Shown here piece by piece: positions 19,016 to 29,009 of a stretch of 64,000 nt of DNA. The stretch comes from Arthrobacter mangrovi (GTDB lineage: Bacteria; Actinomycetota; Actinomycetes; Actinomycetales; Micrococcaceae): the NCBI RefSeq assembly GCF_026011795.1, contig NZ_BRVS01000007.1, positions 124,001-188,000 on the forward strand. The letters run 5' to 3'. The translations under genes were made by a program, and so were the position numbers. Position 1 is the stretch's first letter, and the number at the start of each line of letters is the position of its first letter. Below the pieces are notes generated by a model that worked only from the letters and a program-made list of their open reading frames with translations, did no database searches and was not told the DNA's origin.

Positions 19016-21793
19016 TCAGGGGAGGCCAGTGACCACCAGGCTCCCGGCACGCAGTTCCAGCAGCACGGTCCCGATCTCGTCGGTTCGGAAGGCAGGGATC
19101 TGATGCCGGGACAGCGCCGACAGGATTTCCGGGGCGGGGTGGCCGTAGTCATTGTCCCTGCCCACCGAAATCAGCGCGGCACGGGGCTGCAGGCGTTCGA
19201 TCATCTCGGTGCCGCCGTTGCGGGCCCCGTGGTGGCTGACCTTGAGCAGGTCAACCACCGGGGTTTGCCCGCCGAGTCCGCGGAGCATGGCCCCGCCCGC
19301 TTCGGATTCCAAGTCCCCCGTCAGCAGCAGCCGCAGGGCGGCACCGCCCTCGGTGCGGACCTCGACGAGCAGGACGATGCTGGAATCGTTCTCGTTTCCG
19401 CCTTTCCCTGCCTTCGTCGGCCAGAGCACATTCCAGGAAGCGTATCCTTCCGTGCCGTGCCGGCCCGCAGTGCCACGTTCGGGAGTGATACCGCGGCGCC
19501 GCAATTCGGTGTCAACCTCCTTCGGGAGGTCCGGCTTCGCGCTGCCAAAGAGCACCGACCCCACCTCGCGGCCGTCGAAGACTCCTGCCATGCCGCCGTA
19601 GTGGTCCAGGTGCATGTGCGTCAGCACCAATGTCCCAACCCTCTCGATTCCGAGCGCGTCGAGGCAGGCGTCCATCAGTCCCGGCTCCGGACCCGCGTCG
19701 ATGACCATGGCGCTGGACGGTCCCGTGCGGACGACTATCCCGTCTCCCTGCCCCACGTCGCAGGCGGCCACGTCCCAGCGGTCCGCCGAAGAAATCGCCG
19801 AGGGCCGGGCACCCAGCCAGCCCGCGAGGGAGCCAACGACCAGCGCCGGCGCCAGTGTCCACGCAACCAGCCGCGCGGCGTCGTTCCGCCTGCCTGCCCG
19901 CAGGGCGGGCCCCTGCGCAGTCCTCCGCCCCGGCCGGCGGGCGGAGCTGTTGGCGGAGCGGACATCTCCGCGGGGCCGCAGCACGAACCGCGCCCGTCCA
20001 GCCACCGCACTCAGCCCTTCGCCCTGCGTCTTCCATTTTGAAGCCAAACCGAGCGCCAGCAGGGCGCCCCCGCCGGCAGCCGCGGCGGCCAAAAAGCCTG
20101 CGCCGCCCTGGAGCCACGGCATGGCGGCAAAGGGCAGCTCGGAAAAGGTCCGCGCGATCCACGCCACCCAGAGCGTCGGGAGGCCGGCCGCGAATACCAG
20201 CGAGCCCGCAACCAGCGGCAGGAGCGGCAGGAGACCCAGCGCGGCCATCGCGGTGACCGTAATGATCGGGACGACCGGGGCAGCCAGAATGTTAGCCGGA
20301 ATGGAGTAGAGGGCCAGTTCGGGCCGGAGCAGGACCAGGACGGGCGTGCAGAACACCTGCGCCGCGATCGGGACGGCCATGGCGACTGCCAGCGGTTTCG
20401 GCAGCCACCGCTGCAGCCATTCAGAGCATCTGCTGCCGAACAGCACCAGGCCCAGCGTCGCCAGGACGGAGAGGACGAAGCTGTATTCCCCGGCCAGCCA
20501 GGGATCGGCCGCCAGCAGCAGCAGGACTGCCACCGACAGGAATGTCAGCGACGCGCGCCGCCGTCCGGTCAGGAGCGCGGCAACGCCCACCGCGCCCATT
20601 ACCGCCGCGCGCAGCACGCTGGGCTCGGGCCGCACCAGCATGACAAATCCCGCCAAGGCGGCCACTCCGCAGACCGCGGCACTCCAACGCGGCAACCGGC
20701 AGGACTGCGCCAGCAGGTACACGAAACCCAGGAGGTAGCTGCAGTTCGCACCGCTCACGGCGAGCAGGTGGGTCAGCCCGGTGCGCCGCATGGCGTCCGC
20801 GAGCTCGTCCGACTGCTGTTCGCGGTCCCCGAAGGCCATCCCCGGCAGCAGCCCGCGGGCGTCCTCGGGCAGAGGCCTCGTCATCGTGATGAAACCTGAT
20901 CGGATGCGGTTGATGGCTTCCGCCGAGGCCGGCGTGCCGGTAACCGCAGGTGCAGCCGACGCGTTCAGCAGCGCCTGCTCGGCCGAGCCCGGTTCGCTGG
21001 CCGTGAGCGTCCCGGCCGTCCGGATGCGGTCCGCGTAGCGCACGGACTTCCAGGCTGCATCGCCGAGGACCAGAACCGGAGTTGCCGCCTCGAACTGCCT
21101 GCCGCCGCCGGCTGCGGACACGATCCGGGCCGAGACCAGATACCGCTCGCCTCCGAACCGGGATGGTGTCCTGGAGCGGGCAGCGTCCGACAGGGCCTGC
21201 AGCTCGACGCTCACGTAGGCCTCGGTCTCGATGGCTTGGGCGATCGGACCGGAAAGGCGTTCAGCGAGCCGCACGCCGGTGACCAGCGACAGCAGCCCCA
21301 GCAAGCAGGCCAACAGCAGGGCGGTGCCTGCGAACAGCCCAAGCTGCTTCCCCCGCCGGCGGCGGAGCACGAGCCAGCCCGCCAGGACCAGCGCGGCTCC
21401 GCAGCAGAACTTGGCCGCGGAAAGGCTTACGCCGGTGCCGGCACGCGCCAGGCCCAGAACCACGAGCCACCCCAGCAGGGCCGCCCCCGCCAGCCGCAGG
21501 TCCAGCCGTGCCCTATCGGGCTCCCGGGCGGAGGGGACTTCCCGATCCCTGTTGAGGACGGCGGCACGCAGGGTAGCCAGGGCGCGGGTGAGCATCCGGA
21601 CAACAATGCGGTCCCCTGCCGTGCGGCCGGGAGCGATCGCACGGACTCCTGGCTCATCGCAGCCCGGCCTCTCCCCATACACCGGCTGATCCCCGCGGCC
21701 CGAAGAATCCCCGGCCCGGTGATTCCCGGAATCGGCTGACGTCCCGTCACGGGCGGCGGCGGCATAGTCGTGCCAGCGCGGCCTGGCCGTCAT
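19016..21793 (-). CDS. comEC: ComEC/Rec2 family competence-type membrane protein
   Basis: Predicted DNA-uptake channel with a C-terminal metallo-hydrolase, 925 residues. After a polar N-terminus come several membrane spans (about 50-130), a DUF4131-like soluble part, and the ComEC competence domain with TGLTHLLAVSGANCSYLLGF. Many hydrophobic helices follow. The metallo-beta-lactamase-like domain has the metal motif LTHMHLDHYGG (about 724-734) and KVSHHGARNGGTEM. The start overlaps the comEA stop by 4 bp. In organisms without known natural transformation the role is open; no pilin genes are nearby. Confidence 0.93.
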   Translation of the reverse strand: MTARPRWHDYAAAARDGTSADSGNHRAGDSSGRGDQPVYGERPGCDEPGVRAIAPGRTAGDRIVVRMLTRALATLRAAVLNRDREVPSAREPDRARLDLRLAGAALLGWLVVLGLARAGTGVSLSAAKFCCGAALVLAGWLVLRRRRGKQLGLFAGTALLLACLLGLLSLVTGVRLAERLSGPIAQAIETEAYVSVELQALSDAARSRTPSRFGGERYLVSARIVSAAGGGRQFEAATPVLVLGDAAWKSVRYADRIRTAGTLTASEPGSAEQALLNASAAPAVTGTPASAEAINRIRSGFITMTRPLPEDARGLLPGMAFGDREQQSDELADAMRRTGLTHLLAVSGANCSYLLGFVYLLAQSCRLPRWSAAVCGVAALAGFVMLVRPEPSVLRAAVMGAVGVAALLTGRRRASLTFLSVAVLLLLAADPWLAGEYSFVLSVLATLGLVLFGSRCSEWLQRWLPKPLAVAMAVPIAAQVFCTPVLVLLRPELALYSIPANILAAPVVPIITVTAMAALGLLPLLPLVAGSLVFAAGLPTLWVAWIARTFSELPFAAMPWLQGGAGFLAAAAAGGGALLALGLASKWKTQGEGLSAVAGRARFVLRPRGDVRSANSSARRPGRRTAQGPALRAGRRNDAARLVAWTLAPALVVGSLAGWLGARPSAISSADRWDVAACDVGQGDGIVVRTGPSSAMVIDAGPEPGLMDACLDALGIERVGTLVLTHMHLDHYGGMAGVFDGREVGSVLFGSAKPDLPKEVDTELRRRGITPERGTAGRHGTEGYASWNVLWPTKAGKGGNENDSSIVLLVEVRTEGGAALRLLLTGDLESEAGGAMLRGLGGQTPVVDLLKVSHHGARNGGTEMIERLQPRAALISVGRDNDYGHPAPEILSALSRHQIPAFRTDEIGTVLLELRAGSLVVTGLP

Positions 21794-22719
21794 ACAGTGA
21801 CCAGCTCGATCAGGTTGGCCAGCATCACCTCCCCGATCCCGGGCACCGCGTCGAGGTCCTCCGGCCGGGTGAACGCGCCGTGCTGTTCGCGGAAGTCGAC
21901 GATCCGCTGTGCCAGCACCGGCCCGACCCGAGGCAGTCCGGTCAGCTCCTCAACGGTCGCGGTGTTGAGGTTGACCTTGCCGGTATTGCCGCTGCCAGCC
22001 TGGCCGCCAGCGGCGCCCGGGCCGCCGGACGTAGCCGGAGGAGCGCCGGCAGCGGCCCCGCCCGGGGGCTGGTGCTGCGGAGACGGTACGAAGATCTGCT
22101 GCCCGTCGCTCACCATTGCCGCCAGGTTCAGCGCGGCCAGATCCGCCTCGGGCAGCGCGCCGCCCGCTTTGTCCAAGGCCTCGAAGACGCGTGCCGTGGC
22201 CGCGAGCCTGACGATGCCAGGCTTCTTGACGGCACCAGCCACGTGCACGACCAGGCCACCGGATCCGGGCGCCTCTGCGGAAGGACCCGGGTCCGCACCG
22301 GCGGGGGCCGCCGTCTCCCCGCGGCCTCCGGGCGCGGCGGCCGCGTCCCCGCCGTCGCCGGGCGGGGCGGCATCATCCTCCCCGTCACCGGGCGCTCCTG
22401 TACCTTTCCCGCCCTCGCCCGCGGCCGCGTCCCCGCCGTCGCCGGGCGGGGCGGCATCATCCTCCCCGTCACCGGGCGCTCCTGTACCTTTCCCGCCCTC
22501 GCCCGCGGCCCCGCTGGCCACGGGCACCGAGGCCAACACATCCGACTCCGCACGGTGCAGGTCTGCGGTTGCCACCACGACGATGCCGTAACCCAGAATG
22601 AGACCGGCGGCCACGAGCGCGGCACCGAGCGCGATCCTCCAGCGCGGCCGCCGGGCAGGCTCAGGCGTCCCGGCGGCCGCGCTATCGGTTGACGCTGCTG
22701 CCCAGCGGTGGCGGCCCAT
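21790..22719 (-). CDS. comEA: ComEA-like helix-hairpin-helix DNA-binding protein
   Basis: Membrane-anchored DNA receptor, 309 residues. A single span (about 28-50, LGAALVAAGLILGYGIVVV) is followed by a long glycine/proline/acidic linker made partly of two identical 28-residue repeats. Next is an SLBB domain (VHVAGAVKKPGIVRL) and the C-terminal HhH pair (VNLNTATVEELTGLPRVGP, AVPGIGEVMLANLIELV). In known systems it binds incoming DNA and passes it to ComEC, its translationally coupled neighbour. The linker length is likely to vary between strains because of the perfect DNA repeat. Confidence 0.92.
   Translation of the reverse strand: MGRHRWAAASTDSAAAGTPEPARRPRWRIALGAALVAAGLILGYGIVVVATADLHRAESDVLASVPVASGAAGEGGKGTGAPGDGEDDAAPPGDGGDAAAGEGGKGTGAPGDGEDDAAPPGDGGDAAAAPGGRGETAAPAGADPGPSAEAPGSGGLVVHVAGAVKKPGIVRLAATARVFEALDKAGGALPEADLAALNLAAMVSDGQQIFVPSPQHQPPGGAAAGAPPATSGGPGAAGGQAGSGNTGKVNLNTATVEELTGLPRVGPVLAQRIVDFREQHGAFTRPEDLDAVPGIGEVMLANLIELVTV
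22337..22504. repeat. Perfect tandem duplication, 84-bp unit, in comEA
   Basis: Two identical 84-bp copies (22337-22420 and 22421-22504), the first six bases repeated once more after the second. In frame, it encodes a 28-residue unit rich in Gly, Asp, Glu and Pro (GEDDAAPPGDGGDAAAGEGG and following). Confidence 0.95.
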
Positions 22720-22826
22720 GCAGCCACCGTAGGCAACGCAACGTACGCCGCAGGCTGCCGTCCGCTCCGATGTGGATGGGTCCGAGCCGGCCGCGGCCTG
22801 TGGAGATCAGGTCCGTTACGCCGGGC

Positions 22827-23780
22827 TCAGGATTCCTGGGCCGCCATGGCCGGTCCGATCACCACGGCCAGCACGCCCAGTCCGGCATGCGCCGCCAGCA
22901 CGGAGGGCAGGGGCGTCAGCAGGACCTCGTTGCTTGCGTGCGCCGCGAGTTCGTCGGCCAGCTCGCGGGCCTCGGATTCATTGCCGAAGTAGTGCACCGC
23001 CAGCTGGGGAGCGTAGTCCAGTTCCTCGATCCCGCGCACGGCCAGCTGCTGGAGGCGGGCCTTCGCCTTGGCCGCGGTCCGGATCTTTTCGAGTCCGACC
23101 ACCGCGCCGTCCTTGATCCCGAGGATGGGCTTGATCGACAGGAGCGTTCCCAGGTAGCCGCTGGCCGGGCTGATCCGGCCGCCCTTCCGCAGCTGTTCCA
23201 GGCTCGGGACATAGAACAGCACCTGCCCGGCCCCCGCCGCCTGTCGTGCCGCAGCCGCGACCTCGGCAGCCGGTTTCCCGGCCTGTGCCGCCAGCACGGC
23301 AGAAATGACGGCAAAGCCCTCGGCCATGGCCACCGTCCTGGTGTCCACGATTTCCACGGGGATGTCCACGTGGGCCGCGGCCAGCGACGCCGCTTCCACG
23401 GTGCCGGAAAGGTCCGATGAAATGTGCACGGAGACGACGGCGTCGAAGCCCTGTGCCGCCAGCTCTTCGTAGGCTTTGCGGAAGAGCCCCGGCGACGGCC
23501 TGGATGTCTTGAGGTCCTTACCCTCCGCCAGCCCGAGCGCCAGCGCTGCGGGCACGTCGTCCACGCCCTCGCCGTAGATCTGCCCCGAGACCATCACCGG
23601 CATCGGCACGACCTGCAGGCACAGCGCGGTGACCGGTTCCTTCGCCCAGGCCGCAGGCAGCGCGGCCGCCGAATCGGTCACCACGGCGACCGAGGGGCGC
23701 GCCGGCTTCGGGCCGGGGAACCGGACCGGCTGGTTCAGCAGTGCCCGGGACCGCCGGACCAGTTCCTCGAGCCACGCCAC
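22827..23780 (-). CDS. DegV family fatty-acid-binding protein
   Basis: 317 residues. DegV proteins bind a fatty acid between two domains; in Firmicutes (FakB) they present it to a fatty-acid kinase. Visible signature: VAVVTDSAAALP near residue 30, PMPVMVSGQIYGEGVD, then HISSDLSGTVEAA with the conserved serines that contact the carboxylate. No fakA-like kinase gene is in the window. The start GTG 23780 lies 13 bp after the leuS stop; a longer frame begins inside leuS but lacks support. Probably co-transcribed with leuS. Confidence 0.88.
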   Translation of the reverse strand: MAWLEELVRRSRALLNQPVRFPGPKPARPSVAVVTDSAAALPAAWAKEPVTALCLQVVPMPVMVSGQIYGEGVDDVPAALALGLAEGKDLKTSRPSPGLFRKAYEELAAQGFDAVVSVHISSDLSGTVEAASLAAAHVDIPVEIVDTRTVAMAEGFAVISAVLAAQAGKPAAEVAAAARQAAGAGQVLFYVPSLEQLRKGGRISPASGYLGTLLSIKPILGIKDGAVVGLEKIRTAAKAKARLQQLAVRGIEELDYAPQLAVHYFGNESEARELADELAAHASNEVLLTPLPSVLAAHAGLGVLAVVIGPAMAAQES

Positions 23781-23793
23781 CTGGTTCCGGTCC

Positions 23794-26283
23794 TTATGCC
23801 GGGACGATGTTGACCAGCTTGGGCGCCCGCACAATCACCGTCCGGATTCCACGGCCGTCCAAGGTCTTGATGATCTGTTCGGAGGCCAGCGCCTTCGTCT
23901 TCAGTTCCTCCTCGGTGATGTCCGCGGCAACTTCCAACCGGTCGCGCACCTTGCCCTGGACCTGGACGACGGCGGTGACGGTCGCCTGCACCAGCAAGCT
24001 TTCGTCGACCTTCGGCCAGCTGGCGTTCGCCACCGAGGGCTCGTGACCGAGCGCGGCCCAGAGGTCCTCCGCCGTGTAGGGGGCGAAGAGGCTCAGGATC
24101 ACGGCGACCGCCTCGGCGGCTTCGCGCACGGCGGGATCCGCTCCCCCGGCACCGCTGTCGATCACCTTGCGGGTGGCGTTGACCAGTTCCATCAGCCGCG
24201 CGATCACGACGTTGAACTTGTGCTGGTCCAGCAGGTCCGCGGCGTCGGCGATCGTTCGGTGGGTCACGCCGCGCAGCTTGGCGTCACCGGTGGCGGGGTC
24301 GACGTTGACGGCAGAGGTAACGTCCTGGCCCAACCGCCAGGCGCGGGCCAGGAATTTCGCGCTGCCGGACGGGGAAACATCGGCCCAGTCGACGTCGTCC
24401 TCGGGCGGCGAAGCGAACACCATGGTCAGGCGCACGGCATCCACACCGAACTTGTCCAGCTGCTCGCCGAGGTCAACTCCGTTGCCGAGCGACTTGCTCA
24501 TGGCCTTGCCGCCGTTGAGCACCTGGCCCTGGTTCAGCAGGGCGCTGAACGGCTCGTCAAAGTCGATCAGGCCCAGGTCCTTGAGCACCTTGGTGAAGAA
24601 CCGGCTGTAGAGCAGGTGCAGGATGGCGTGCTCGACGCCGCCGACGTACTGCCCGACGGGCAGCCAGCGGTTCACGGCCTCGGTGTCGAAGGGGCCCTCA
24701 GTGTAGTCCGGTGATGCGAACCGCAGGTAGTACCAGGACGAATCGACAAAGGTGTCCATCGTGTCGGTATCCCGGCGGGCGGCGCGTCCACAGCTCGGGC
24801 AGTCGACGTTGACCCAGTCCACGGCAGCGGCCAGCGGCGACGTACCCTTGGGCGACAGCGCCTCGCCGCGCAGGTCGTCCGGCAGCCTGACCGGCAGCTG
24901 GTTGTCCGGGACCGGCACCTCGCCGCATTCATCGCAGTGGATGATCGGAATCGGCGCGCCCCAGAAGCGCTGGCGGGACAGCAGCCAGTCACGCAGCCGG
25001 TAGTTCACGGCGCGCTCGCCCGTGCCGGCGGCCTCGACGATCCCGATGGCCTTGGCAATGCCCTCGGTCTTCGACAGTCCGTCCAGTTCGCCCGAATTAA
25101 CCAGGGTTCCCTCGCCGGCTGTCGCGACGCCAGTGGACGCCGGGTCCTCCTCGCCGGTCTCCAGGACCGCGCGCACGGGCAGGTCGAACGTGCGGGCGAA
25201 GTCCAGGTCGCGCTGGTCGTGCGCGGGGACCGCCATGATGGCGCCGGTGCCGTAATCCGCCAGCACGTAGTCGGCTGCCCACACCGGCAGCTTCTCGCCG
25301 TTGAGCGGATTCACCGCGTAGCGGCCCAGGAAGACGCCCGTCTTCTCGCGCTCGGTCGACTGGCGCTCGATGTCGGAGAGGGCCTTGACCTTCTCGCGGT
25401 ACTGCATCAGCGCGTCGTGCTGCTCCGCCGTGACGAGGTCCAGGGCGAGGTGGGCATCGGCCGCGACCACGAAGAAGGTGGCACCGTGCAGCGTGTCCGG
25501 ACGGGTGGTGAAGACCGTGACGTCACGCTCGGGCCGGCTGTCCGCGGCCTCGATCCGGAAGTTGACGTGCGCGCCCTCGGAACGGCCGATCCAGTTGCGC
25601 TGCATGGCCAGCACGCGCTCCGGCCAGTGGCCCTTGAGCTCCTCCATGTCGTGCAGCAGCCGGTCAGCGTAGTCGGTGATCTTGAAGTACCACTGGTTCA
25701 GGCTCTTCTTGGTCACCGTGGTCCCGCAGCGTTCGCAGGCTCCGTTGACCACCTGCTCGTTGGCCAGCACGGTCAGGTCCTTGGGGCACCAGTTCACCGG
25801 CGAGTTCTTGCGGTAGGCCAGGCCCCGCTCGTAGAACCGCAGGAAGAGCCACTGCGTCCACCGGTAGTACTCGGGGTCCGAGGTGTGCAGCCTGCGGGAC
25901 CAGTCGGCGCTGATGGCATAGCGCTTGAAAGAGGCGGCCTGGGTGTCGATGTTCGCGTACGTCCATTCCGAGGGATGGGCGTTGCGCTTAATGGCGGCGT
26001 TCTCGGCAGGGAGCCCGAAGGAGTCCCAGCCGATCGGGTGCAGGACGTCGTAGCCCTTGAGGCGCCAGTAGCGGGCAACGACGTCGCCCATGGCGAAGGC
26101 CTCGGCGTGGCCCATGTGCAGGTCGCCCGACGGGTACGGGAACATGTCCAGCACGTAGCGGCGTTCCTTGGAACCGTCGTCGACGGCGTTGAAGACGCCC
26201 AGTTCCTCCCAGACCGCGGGCCACTTGCCCTCCATCGCTGAAAAGCTGTACTCGTTCTGTTCCGTACCAGCGTGCGTACTCAC
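23794..26283 (-). CDS. leuS: Leucyl-tRNA synthetase
   Basis: Class I synthetase that charges tRNA-Leu, 829 residues. The HIGH motif is HMGH (56-59), and the KMSKS motif appears as AMSKS (about 593-597). The CP1 editing domain is present with [13 protein letters not shown]. Zinc-type cysteines occur in [21 protein letters not shown]. The start GTG 26283 ([17 protein letters not shown]) is chosen because the terminator-like hairpin and leader peptide lie upstream of it; the longer frame to 26595 runs through these. Expression is probably controlled by that leader. Confidence 0.96.
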   Translation of the reverse strand: MSTHAGTEQNEYSFSAMEGKWPAVWEELGVFNAVDDGSKERRYVLDMFPYPSGDLHMGHAEAFAMGDVVARYWRLKGYDVLHPIGWDSFGLPAENAAIKRNAHPSEWTYANIDTQAASFKRYAISADWSRRLHTSDPEYYRWTQWLFLRFYERGLAYRKNSPVNWCPKDLTVLANEQVVNGACERCGTTVTKKSLNQWYFKITDYADRLLHDMEELKGHWPERVLAMQRNWIGRSEGAHVNFRIEAADSRPERDVTVFTTRPDTLHGATFFVVAADAHLALDLVTAEQHDALMQYREKVKALSDIERQSTEREKTGVFLGRYAVNPLNGEKLPVWAADYVLADYGTGAIMAVPAHDQRDLDFARTFDLPVRAVLETGEEDPASTGVATAGEGTLVNSGELDGLSKTEGIAKAIGIVEAAGTGERAVNYRLRDWLLSRQRFWGAPIPIIHCDECGEVPVPDNQLPVRLPDDLRGEALSPKGTSPLAAAVDWVNVDCPSCGRAARRDTDTMDTFVDSSWYYLRFASPDYTEGPFDTEAVNRWLPVGQYVGGVEHAILHLLYSRFFTKVLKDLGLIDFDEPFSALLNQGQVLNGGKAMSKSLGNGVDLGEQLDKFGVDAVRLTMVFASPPEDDVDWADVSPSGSAKFLARAWRLGQDVTSAVNVDPATGDAKLRGVTHRTIADAADLLDQHKFNVVIARLMELVNATRKVIDSGAGGADPAVREAAEAVAVILSLFAPYTAEDLWAALGHEPSVANASWPKVDESLLVQATVTAVVQVQGKVRDRLEVAADITEEELKTKALASEQIIKTLDGRGIRTVIVRAPKLVNIVPA

Positions 26284-26346
26284 GTTGCCTTGCCCTCGTC
26301 CTCTTGGTTTGCGGTGCACTTGCCGGACTGTTCCGGACACACAAAA

Positions 26347-26367
26347 GCCCCTCGACGCGGGAGGGGC
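26347..26367 (-). terminator. Attenuator hairpin before leuS
   Basis: On the minus strand GCCCCTC and GAGGGGC form a 7-bp stem with a 7-nt loop, followed at once by TTTT. It lies between the leader peptide stop (26396) and the leuS start (26283), in the position of a transcription attenuator. Confidence 0.65.
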
Positions 26368-26395
26368 GGCCGCACTGCGGATTGGAATCCGAAAA

Positions 26396-26428
26396 TCAGC
26401 GCGGCTGGCTAAGCTCAAGTGCAGACAT
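26396..26428 (-). CDS. Putative leuS leader peptide
   Basis: A 10-codon frame, [10 protein letters not shown] then TGA. Both leucines use CTT, a codon that is rare in GC-rich genes such as its neighbours, so charged tRNA supply could easily limit its translation. The 3' codons (GCCGCGC, 26405-26399) can pair with GTGCGGC (26375-26369), directly next to the terminator stem, giving a plausible alternative structure. A -10-like TAAAGT ends 6 nt before its ATG, suggesting a leaderless transcript. Inferred role: ribosome stalling when leucyl-tRNA is low would favour read-through into leuS. Confidence 0.5.
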   Translation of the reverse strand: MSALELSQPR

Positions 26429-26434
26429 AGGTCT

Positions 26435-26440
26435 ACTTTA
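26435..26440 (-). promoter_or_regulatory. Putative -10 hexamer of the leuS leader
   Basis: TAAAGT (TANNNT) on the minus strand, 6 nt before the leader ATG at 26428. No Shine-Dalgarno sequence and no clear -35. Confidence 0.45.
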
Positions 26441-26492
26441 GCGCAGATCGGGGCCCCTCCCCGCGGCGGCCGCGGCGGCCGCACCGGCACGA

Positions 26493-28007
26493 TCAGCGCA
26501 CGTCCTCGTCCACCCAGTCGAACGTCCGGGACACCGCCTTCCTCCAGAGGCGCATGCGGCGGTCCCGCTCCGCTTCCTCCATGGCCGGCTCCCACCGCCG
26601 GTCCTCGGCCCAGTTGGCCGCCAGTTCGTCCTGCCCGCGCCAGAAACCCACGGCGAGCCCGGCGGCGTAGGCGGCCCCGAGTGCCGTTGTCTCGGCGACC
26701 CGAGGCCGGACCACGGGCACGCCGAGGATGTCAGCCTGGAACTGCATCAACGCATCGTTGGCGACCATGCCGCCGTCGACCCTCAGTTCCTTCAGCGGCA
26801 CGTCGGAGTCGGCGTTGACGGCCTCCAGCACCTCCCGGGTCTGGAAGGCTGTGGCCTCCAAGGCGGCGCGCGCAATGTGCGCCTTGGTCACGAACCGGGT
26901 CAGCCCCACCAAAGCCCCCCGGGCGTCCGGGCGCCAGTACGGGGCGAACAGGCCGGAGAATGCGGGCACGAAGTAGGCCCCGCCGCTGTCCGGGACGGAG
27001 CCGGCCAGCTCCTCGGCCTCGGCGGCGGAGGCCACAATGCCCAGATTGTCGTGGAGCCAGTGGATCAGGGAACCGGCGACGGCGATCGACCCTTCCAGCG
27101 CGTAGCTCGGGGCCTGGTCGCCCAGCTGGTAAGCCACCGTGGCCAGCAGGCCGTTCGCCGACGACACAACCCGCCCGCCGGTGTTGACCAGCACGAAGCA
27201 GCCGGTGCCGTAGGTGTTCTTGGCATCGCCGGGGCCGAACGCGGCCTGGCCGAAGGCTGCGGCCTGCTGGTCGCCCAGGATGCCGGCAATCGGGACCTCG
27301 CGCAGCAGCTGGGACCCGTGGACCGTCCCGTATACCTCGGAGGATGAGCGGATCGACGGCAGCATGCCCGCCGGGATGCCGAAGGCCGCCAGGATGTCCG
27401 GCGACCAGTCGAGCGTGCGCAGGTCCATCAGCAACGTCCGGGACGCGTTCGTGACGTCGGTGGTGTGGACGCCGCCGTCGTTCCCGCCGGTGAGGTTCCA
27501 GACCACCCAGCTGTCCATGGTGCCGAACAGCAGCTCGCCCGCCTCTGCCTGCTCGCGTGCGCCGGGCACGTTGTCGAGGATCCAGCGCAGCTTGGTCCCC
27601 GCGAAGTACGGAGTCAGCGGCAGGCCGGTGATGTCCATGAACCGGTCCGGGCCCGCCCCGGCGGCGAGCTCGTCGCAGATCGCCTGCGTGCGCACATCCT
27701 GCCAGACGATCGCGTTGCTGACCGGCCGGCCGGTCGTGCGGTTCCAGACCACGGTGGTTTCGCGCTGGTTGGTCAGTCCGACCGCAGCAATGTCATGGCG
27801 GGTCAGGCTCGCGCGGGAGAGCGCGGTCCCGACAACCTCGCGCACGTTGTCCCAGATTTCGACGGCGTCGTGCTCCACCCAGCCCGCCCGCGGCAGGAGC
27901 TGGCGGTGCTCCTTTTGCCCGCTGGAGACGATGCTGCCTCCGCGGTCGAAAATAATGGCGCGGGACGACGTCGTACCCTGGTCAATGGCCAGTACGTAAC
28001 CGGGCAT
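26493..28007 (-). CDS. glpK: Glycerol kinase
   Basis: ATP-dependent phosphorylation of glycerol to sn-glycerol 3-phosphate. 504 residues, full length for the FGGY family. N-terminal ADP/glycerol motif [15 protein letters not shown] (7-21), substrate segment [17 protein letters not shown] signature region [17 protein letters not shown], and [18 protein letters not shown] near the C-terminus. Start ATG 28007 behind AAAGGTGG. No glpF or glpD is adjacent. It is divergent from the aldo/keto reductase gene (156 bp gap), and the leuS leader begins 64 bp downstream. Confidence 0.96.
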   Translation of the reverse strand: MPGYVLAIDQGTTSSRAIIFDRGGSIVSSGQKEHRQLLPRAGWVEHDAVEIWDNVREVVGTALSRASLTRHDIAAVGLTNQRETTVVWNRTTGRPVSNAIVWQDVRTQAICDELAAGAGPDRFMDITGLPLTPYFAGTKLRWILDNVPGAREQAEAGELLFGTMDSWVVWNLTGGNDGGVHTTDVTNASRTLLMDLRTLDWSPDILAAFGIPAGMLPSIRSSSEVYGTVHGSQLLREVPIAGILGDQQAAAFGQAAFGPGDAKNTYGTGCFVLVNTGGRVVSSANGLLATVAYQLGDQAPSYALEGSIAVAGSLIHWLHDNLGIVASAAEAEELAGSVPDSGGAYFVPAFSGLFAPYWRPDARGALVGLTRFVTKAHIARAALEATAFQTREVLEAVNADSDVPLKELRVDGGMVANDALMQFQADILGVPVVRPRVAETTALGAAYAAGLAVGFWRGQDELAANWAEDRRWEPAMEEAERDRRMRLWRKAVSRTFDWVDEDVR

Positions 28008-28150
28008 GGCCCACCTTTGCTGTCTGCCTGCTGTTCCCGGGACCGTCGCTCCGAAAGGCCCGGCCCACTGGGCTCGAACCTAGCCGCCGTGCGTGTGGCG
28101 GTCAATGGCGGCGCCGGGAGCGTCGGTCCTCCGGGACAGCCGCCGGTGGG

Positions 28151-28156
28151 TAGAGT
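28151..28156 (+). promoter_or_regulatory. Putative -10 hexamer, leaderless aldo/keto reductase
   Basis: TAGAGT, 7 nt before ATG 28164. No Shine-Dalgarno sequence between them. Confidence 0.45.
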
Positions 28157-28163
28157 TTCTGCT

Positions 28164-29009
28164 ATGGCAACAGCGCACAAGGTGGCACTCAACAACGGCG
28201 TCCTGATGGACCAGGTGGGCTTCGGCGTCTACAAGGTCCCGCCGGCGGACGCTTCGGGCCTGTGCTACCAGGCGCTCGAGGCGGGTTACCGGCATATCGA
28301 CACGGCCGCCTTCTACGGCAACGAACAGGGCGTGGGCGAGGCGGTGGCCAAGTTCACGGCGGAGGAACCCGAGATCAGCCGCGAGGACATCTTTGTCACG
28401 ACCAAGCTGTGGAATGACAGTCACGGCTTCCAAGCCGCGCTAGACGCCTACCGGAAATCACTGGATGAGCTGGGCCTCGAGTATGCCGACCTGTACCTGA
28501 TCCACTGGCCGCTGCCGGGACGCGGACTCTTCATCGAGACCTACCGCGCGCTGGAGCAGCTCTACCATGAGGGAAGGGTCCGGGCGATCGGCGTCTCGAA
28601 CTTCCAGCCCGAACACCTCACGACCCTGCTCGCGGCGACCGAGGTGGTCCCCGCGGTCAACCAGGTGGAACTGCACCCGTGGCTGCAGCAGCGGGAACTG
28701 CGCGAACTGCACGACGAACACAACATCCGCACGGTGGCTTGGAGCCCGCTCGGCCGCGGCGCGGTACTGGAAGACGCAGTGGTGGCCGGACTCGCCGCGC
28801 GATACGGGCGCACGCCGGCCCAGGTCGTCCTCCGCTGGCATCTCCAGCTGGGCAACGCCGTGATCCCGAAGGCCAGTTCGGCGGAACGCATCCGGGAAAA
28901 CTTCCGCATCCGTGACTTCGCCCTGGACGAGGACGCCATGCGGGAACTCGGCGCGCTGGAGCGCGACGGCCGGCTCGGCTCCCACCCGGACGAGGTGAAC
29001 TGGGCGTGA
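28164..29009 (+). CDS. Aldo/keto reductase
   Basis: NADPH-dependent carbonyl reductase of the AKR5-like (2,5-diketo-D-gluconate reductase type) group, 281 residues. The catalytic tetrad is visible: Asp46 and Tyr51 in HIDTAAFYGNE, Lys81 in TTKLW, His114 in LIHWPLPG. The cofactor end has IPKASSAERIRENF. Physiological substrate unknown; related enzymes reduce methylglyoxal and other aldehydes. Start ATG 28164 is chosen from family alignment and a -10 motif; the long upstream frame is antisense to glpK. Its TGA overlaps the GTG of the next gene. Confidence 0.92.
   Translation: MATAHKVALNNGVLMDQVGFGVYKVPPADASGLCYQALEAGYRHIDTAAFYGNEQGVGEAVAKFTAEEPEISREDIFVTTKLWNDSHGFQAALDAYRKSLDELGLEYADLYLIHWPLPGRGLFIETYRALEQLYHEGRVRAIGVSNFQPEHLTTLLAATEVVPAVNQVELHPWLQQRELRELHDEHNIRTVAWSPLGRGAVLEDAVVAGLAARYGRTPAQVVLRWHLQLGNAVIPKASSAERIRENFRIRDFALDEDAMRELGALERDGRLGSHPDEVNWA

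Noticed and set aside
22337-22504. Repeat considered as a CRISPR-like array
   Set aside because: Two contiguous 84-bp copies without spacers, in frame inside comEA; no cas genes.
28055-28080. GGTTCGAGCC on the minus strand, like a tRNA T-loop
   Set aside because: The flanking bases cannot form the 5-bp T-stem, and no acceptor or anticodon arm is present. I found no tRNA gene in the window.
27465-28163. Longer N-terminus for the aldo/keto reductase
   Set aside because: The extra 233 codons are antisense to glpK and lack conservation; ATG 28164 matches the family start and has a -10 motif.
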